From assembly GCA_013076295.1 (NCBI GenBank), contig RQOL01000876.1:2356001-2420000 (forward strand): a stretch of 64,000 nucleotides of DNA, written 5' to 3'. The stretch's first letter is position 1. The number at the start of each line of letters is the position of its first letter. This document shows positions 62,401 to 64,000 of the stretch, piece by piece. Under the pieces are notes generated by a model. The model worked only from the letters and a program-made list of their open reading frames with translations, ran no database searches and was not told where the DNA came from. Source of the DNA: Sanderia malayensis. Taxonomy: Eukaryota; Cnidaria; Scyphozoa; Semaeostomeae; Pelagiidae. Both the position numbers and the translations under genes were made by a program.

Positions 62401-64000
62401 AACCACTAGCACAGTGTCTGCAAGTGTTCAATCATCTTCAATTTCAACGCCTACATCTTCAAAACAACAATCAAGTAGAACCACTAGCACAGTGTCTACA
62501 AGTATTAAATCACCTTCAATTTCCACGCCTATTTTTTCAAAACTACAGTCAAGTAGAGCCACTAGCACCGTGTCTACAAGTCTTCAATCATCTTCAATTT
62601 CCACGCCTATGTCTTCAAAACAACAATCAAGTAGAGCCACTAGCACAGTGTCTGCAAGTGTTCAACCATCTTCCATTTCGACGCCTCATACTTCAAAACT
62701 ACAGTCAAGTAGAGCCACGAGCACCGTGTCTACAAGTCTTCAATCATCTTCAATTTACACGCTTATGTCTTCAAAACAACAATCAAGCAGAGCCACTAGC
62801 ACCATGTCTGCAAGTGTTCAATCATCTTCCATTTCGACGCCTAATACTTCAAAACTACAGTCAAGTAGAGCCATTAGCACCGTGTCTACAAGTCTTCAAT
62901 CATCTTCAATTTCCACGCCTATGTCTTCAAAACAACAATCAAGTAGAGCCACTAGCACAGTGTCTGCAAGTGTTCAACCATCTTCCATTTCGACGCCTCA
63001 TACTTCAAAACTACAGTCAAGTAGAGCCACTAGCACCGTGTCTACAAGTCTTCAGTCATCTTCAATTTCCACGCCTATGTCTTCAAAACAACAATCAAGT
63101 AGAGCCACTAGCACCATGTCTGCAAGTGTTCAATCATCTTCAATTTCGACGCCTAATACTTCAAAACTACGATCAAGTAGAGCCACTAGTACAGTGTCTA
63201 CAGGTCCTCAGTCATGTTCAATTTGTAAACCTATGTCTTCAAAACAACAATCAAGTAGAGCCACTAGCACAGTGTCTACAAGCCTTCCATCATCTCCAAT
63301 GTCAACGCCCATGTCCTCAAAACAACAATCAAGTGGTATCACTAGCTCGGTGCCTGCAACTCTTCAATCATCTTCAATTTCTACGCCTATGCCTTCAAAA
63401 GAACAATCAAGCAGAGCCACTAGCACCATATCTACAAGTCTTCAATCATCTTCAATTTCAATGCCTATGTCCTCAAAACAACAATCAAGTAGAACCTCAG
63501 TATCCACAGGTCTACAATCGTCTGCAACATTTTCGTCTGAAGAACTACCCTCAAGTACAATGCGTAGTTCAGTCTCTAATAATGTTCAAGTATCTGCAAC
63601 ATCGAGCTATCGCTCCACAACAATACATTCAAATCATCCAAGCAGCATCGTGTCTACGTCGAGCTTCATGTCTACAGAACTACGACCGAGACAATTAACC
63701 ACTTCACTATATACGAGTCTACACTCGTATGCTTCGTCTAGCGCTCAGTTTGTAAATTTAGCGACATCTATCCAATCCAGTTCGCATTTGCCGACAGGTG
63801 GCTCATCTAAACTTGCACTTGCAACACCGACAACAACAACTGCAATCGTGAAACCAACAACAACAACTGCAGTCGTGAAACCAACAACAACAACAACTGC
63901 AATCGTGAAACCAACAACAACAACAACTGCAGTCGTGAAACCAACGATTCCTGGTAACAACAGGGAGACAAGTGGGCAGAAAAACGCGGCCGAATGGTTA
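59469..64000 (+). CDS. DSL gene 3: multi-DSL, mucin-like surface protein, runs off window
   Basis: Exons 59469-59525 (signal peptide), 60023-60319 and 60680 to the window end; phases close and exon 3 stays open for 1107 codons. Exon 2 and early exon 3 are the MNNL-like N-terminus (VLTLKSFSDP, NNCPIGSFTTKTW, DIQVSMTGRVSTLTLAVRV). From about 60863 a DSL domain (NCDSNYYQDDC ... GHYSC ... HWYGKTC) is followed by five more modules of about 35 residues (GFNDDINGHYTCN ... DWYGNDC). They share the WYGxxC cysteines, so the end of one is the start of the next. From about 61510 a Ser/Thr-rich domain runs to the end, with 26-residue repeats (STVSTSLQSS, then SSKQQSSRA) and then TTTTAxVKP repeats. A transmembrane helix is expected beyond the window by analogy with DSL gene 1. 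Dense O-glycosylation and a cell-surface or mucus role are inferred. A possible broken LINE fragment (59672-59968, minus) lies in intron 1. Confidence 0.88.
61003..61320 (+). repeat. 105-bp coding tandem repeat (DSL modules)
   Basis: Three consecutive nearly identical 105-bp units within exon 3 of DSL gene 3, each encoding one overlapping DSL module. High nucleotide identity shows recent unit duplication or homogenisation. Confidence 0.92.
62030..63500 (+). repeat. 78-bp coding minisatellite with 156-bp higher-order unit
   Basis: About 18 units of 78 bp in the Ser/Thr domain of DSL gene 3. Two unit types alternate over about 62560-63190 (TCAAAACAACAATCAAGTAG against TCAAAACTACAGTCAAGTAG), giving a 156-bp dimer period. 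The period is a multiple of three, which also keeps a false 424-codon frame open at 62424-63698. Confidence 0.92.
63828..63945 (+). repeat. ACA-rich coding repeat (TTTTAxVKP)
   Basis: Four copies of a 27-30-bp unit, GTGAAACCAACAACAACAAC-like, in frame with DSL gene 3, encoding threonine tracts separated by AxVKP. Confidence 0.9.

Noticed and set aside
62424..63698. 424-codon open frame (HLQFPRLCLQNNNQ-type repeats)
   Set aside because: A shadow of the 78-bp minisatellite read in the wrong frame. The DSL gene 3 frame is open through the whole region and continuous with its DSL domain.

Overview
This is a eukaryotic, animal nuclear genome window. It holds many-exon genes with short GT-AG introns, a tRNA gene, an LTR retrotransposon and many small inverted-repeat transposons. 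Ciliary genes (BBS10, TTLL9), cytoplasmic dynein, Rubicon and DSL/MNNL (Notch-ligand type) domains point to Metazoa. The compact introns and the unusual DSL gene cluster suggest an early-branching or marine invertebrate (cnidarian or sponge grade). That placement is inference; the sequence alone does not settle the phylum.

Layout. 1-2.2 kb: a TA-flanked MITE and a broken LINE. 2.3-3.7 kb (+): a membrane-anchored MNNL/DSL protein whose first exon is not found. 5.0-15.9 kb (-): Rubicon (RUBCN), with a tRNA-Arg gene in one intron and a 15-copy 176-bp satellite in another. 16.3-18.0 kb (+): BBS10, intronless, divergent from RUBCN. 18.1-20.1 kb (-): a C5orf22/UPF0489 homologue. 21.3-26.6 kb (-): cytoplasmic dynein light intermediate chain. 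27.5-28.2 kb (-): PDRG1. 28.7-34.0 kb (-): RANBP9/10. 34.5-39.6 kb (-): a tandem pair of Rab5/22-like GTPases; the second has lost the catalytic glutamine and the double-cysteine tail. 40.0-46.6 kb (-): TTLL9, with a truncated integrase-type DNA transposon in its last intron. 47.2-54.4 kb (+): a small secreted phospholipase A2-like gene whose first intron carries a young BEL/Pao retrotransposon. That element has equal-length LTRs, a 5-bp target duplication and one intact ORF from which the protease region is missing. 55.4-64.0 kb (+): two more DSL genes. One is broken by two small indels. The other is intact and runs off the window end, with six overlapping DSL modules followed by a long Ser/Thr-rich repeat domain.

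The housekeeping genes are independent eukaryotic units, not an operon, although BBS10, TTLL9 and dynein LIC share cilium and microtubule roles. RUBCN/BBS10 and TTLL9/PLA2 are head-to-head pairs with short shared upstream regions, and BBS10/C5orf22 are tail-to-tail. The most novel material is the DSL-repeat family at both edges, the degenerate Rab duplicate, the protease-less BEL element and the TA-flanked integrase element with internal 20-bp arrays. Exon boundaries were read by eye from splice sites, reading phase and family similarity. Most phases close exactly; exceptions are stated.
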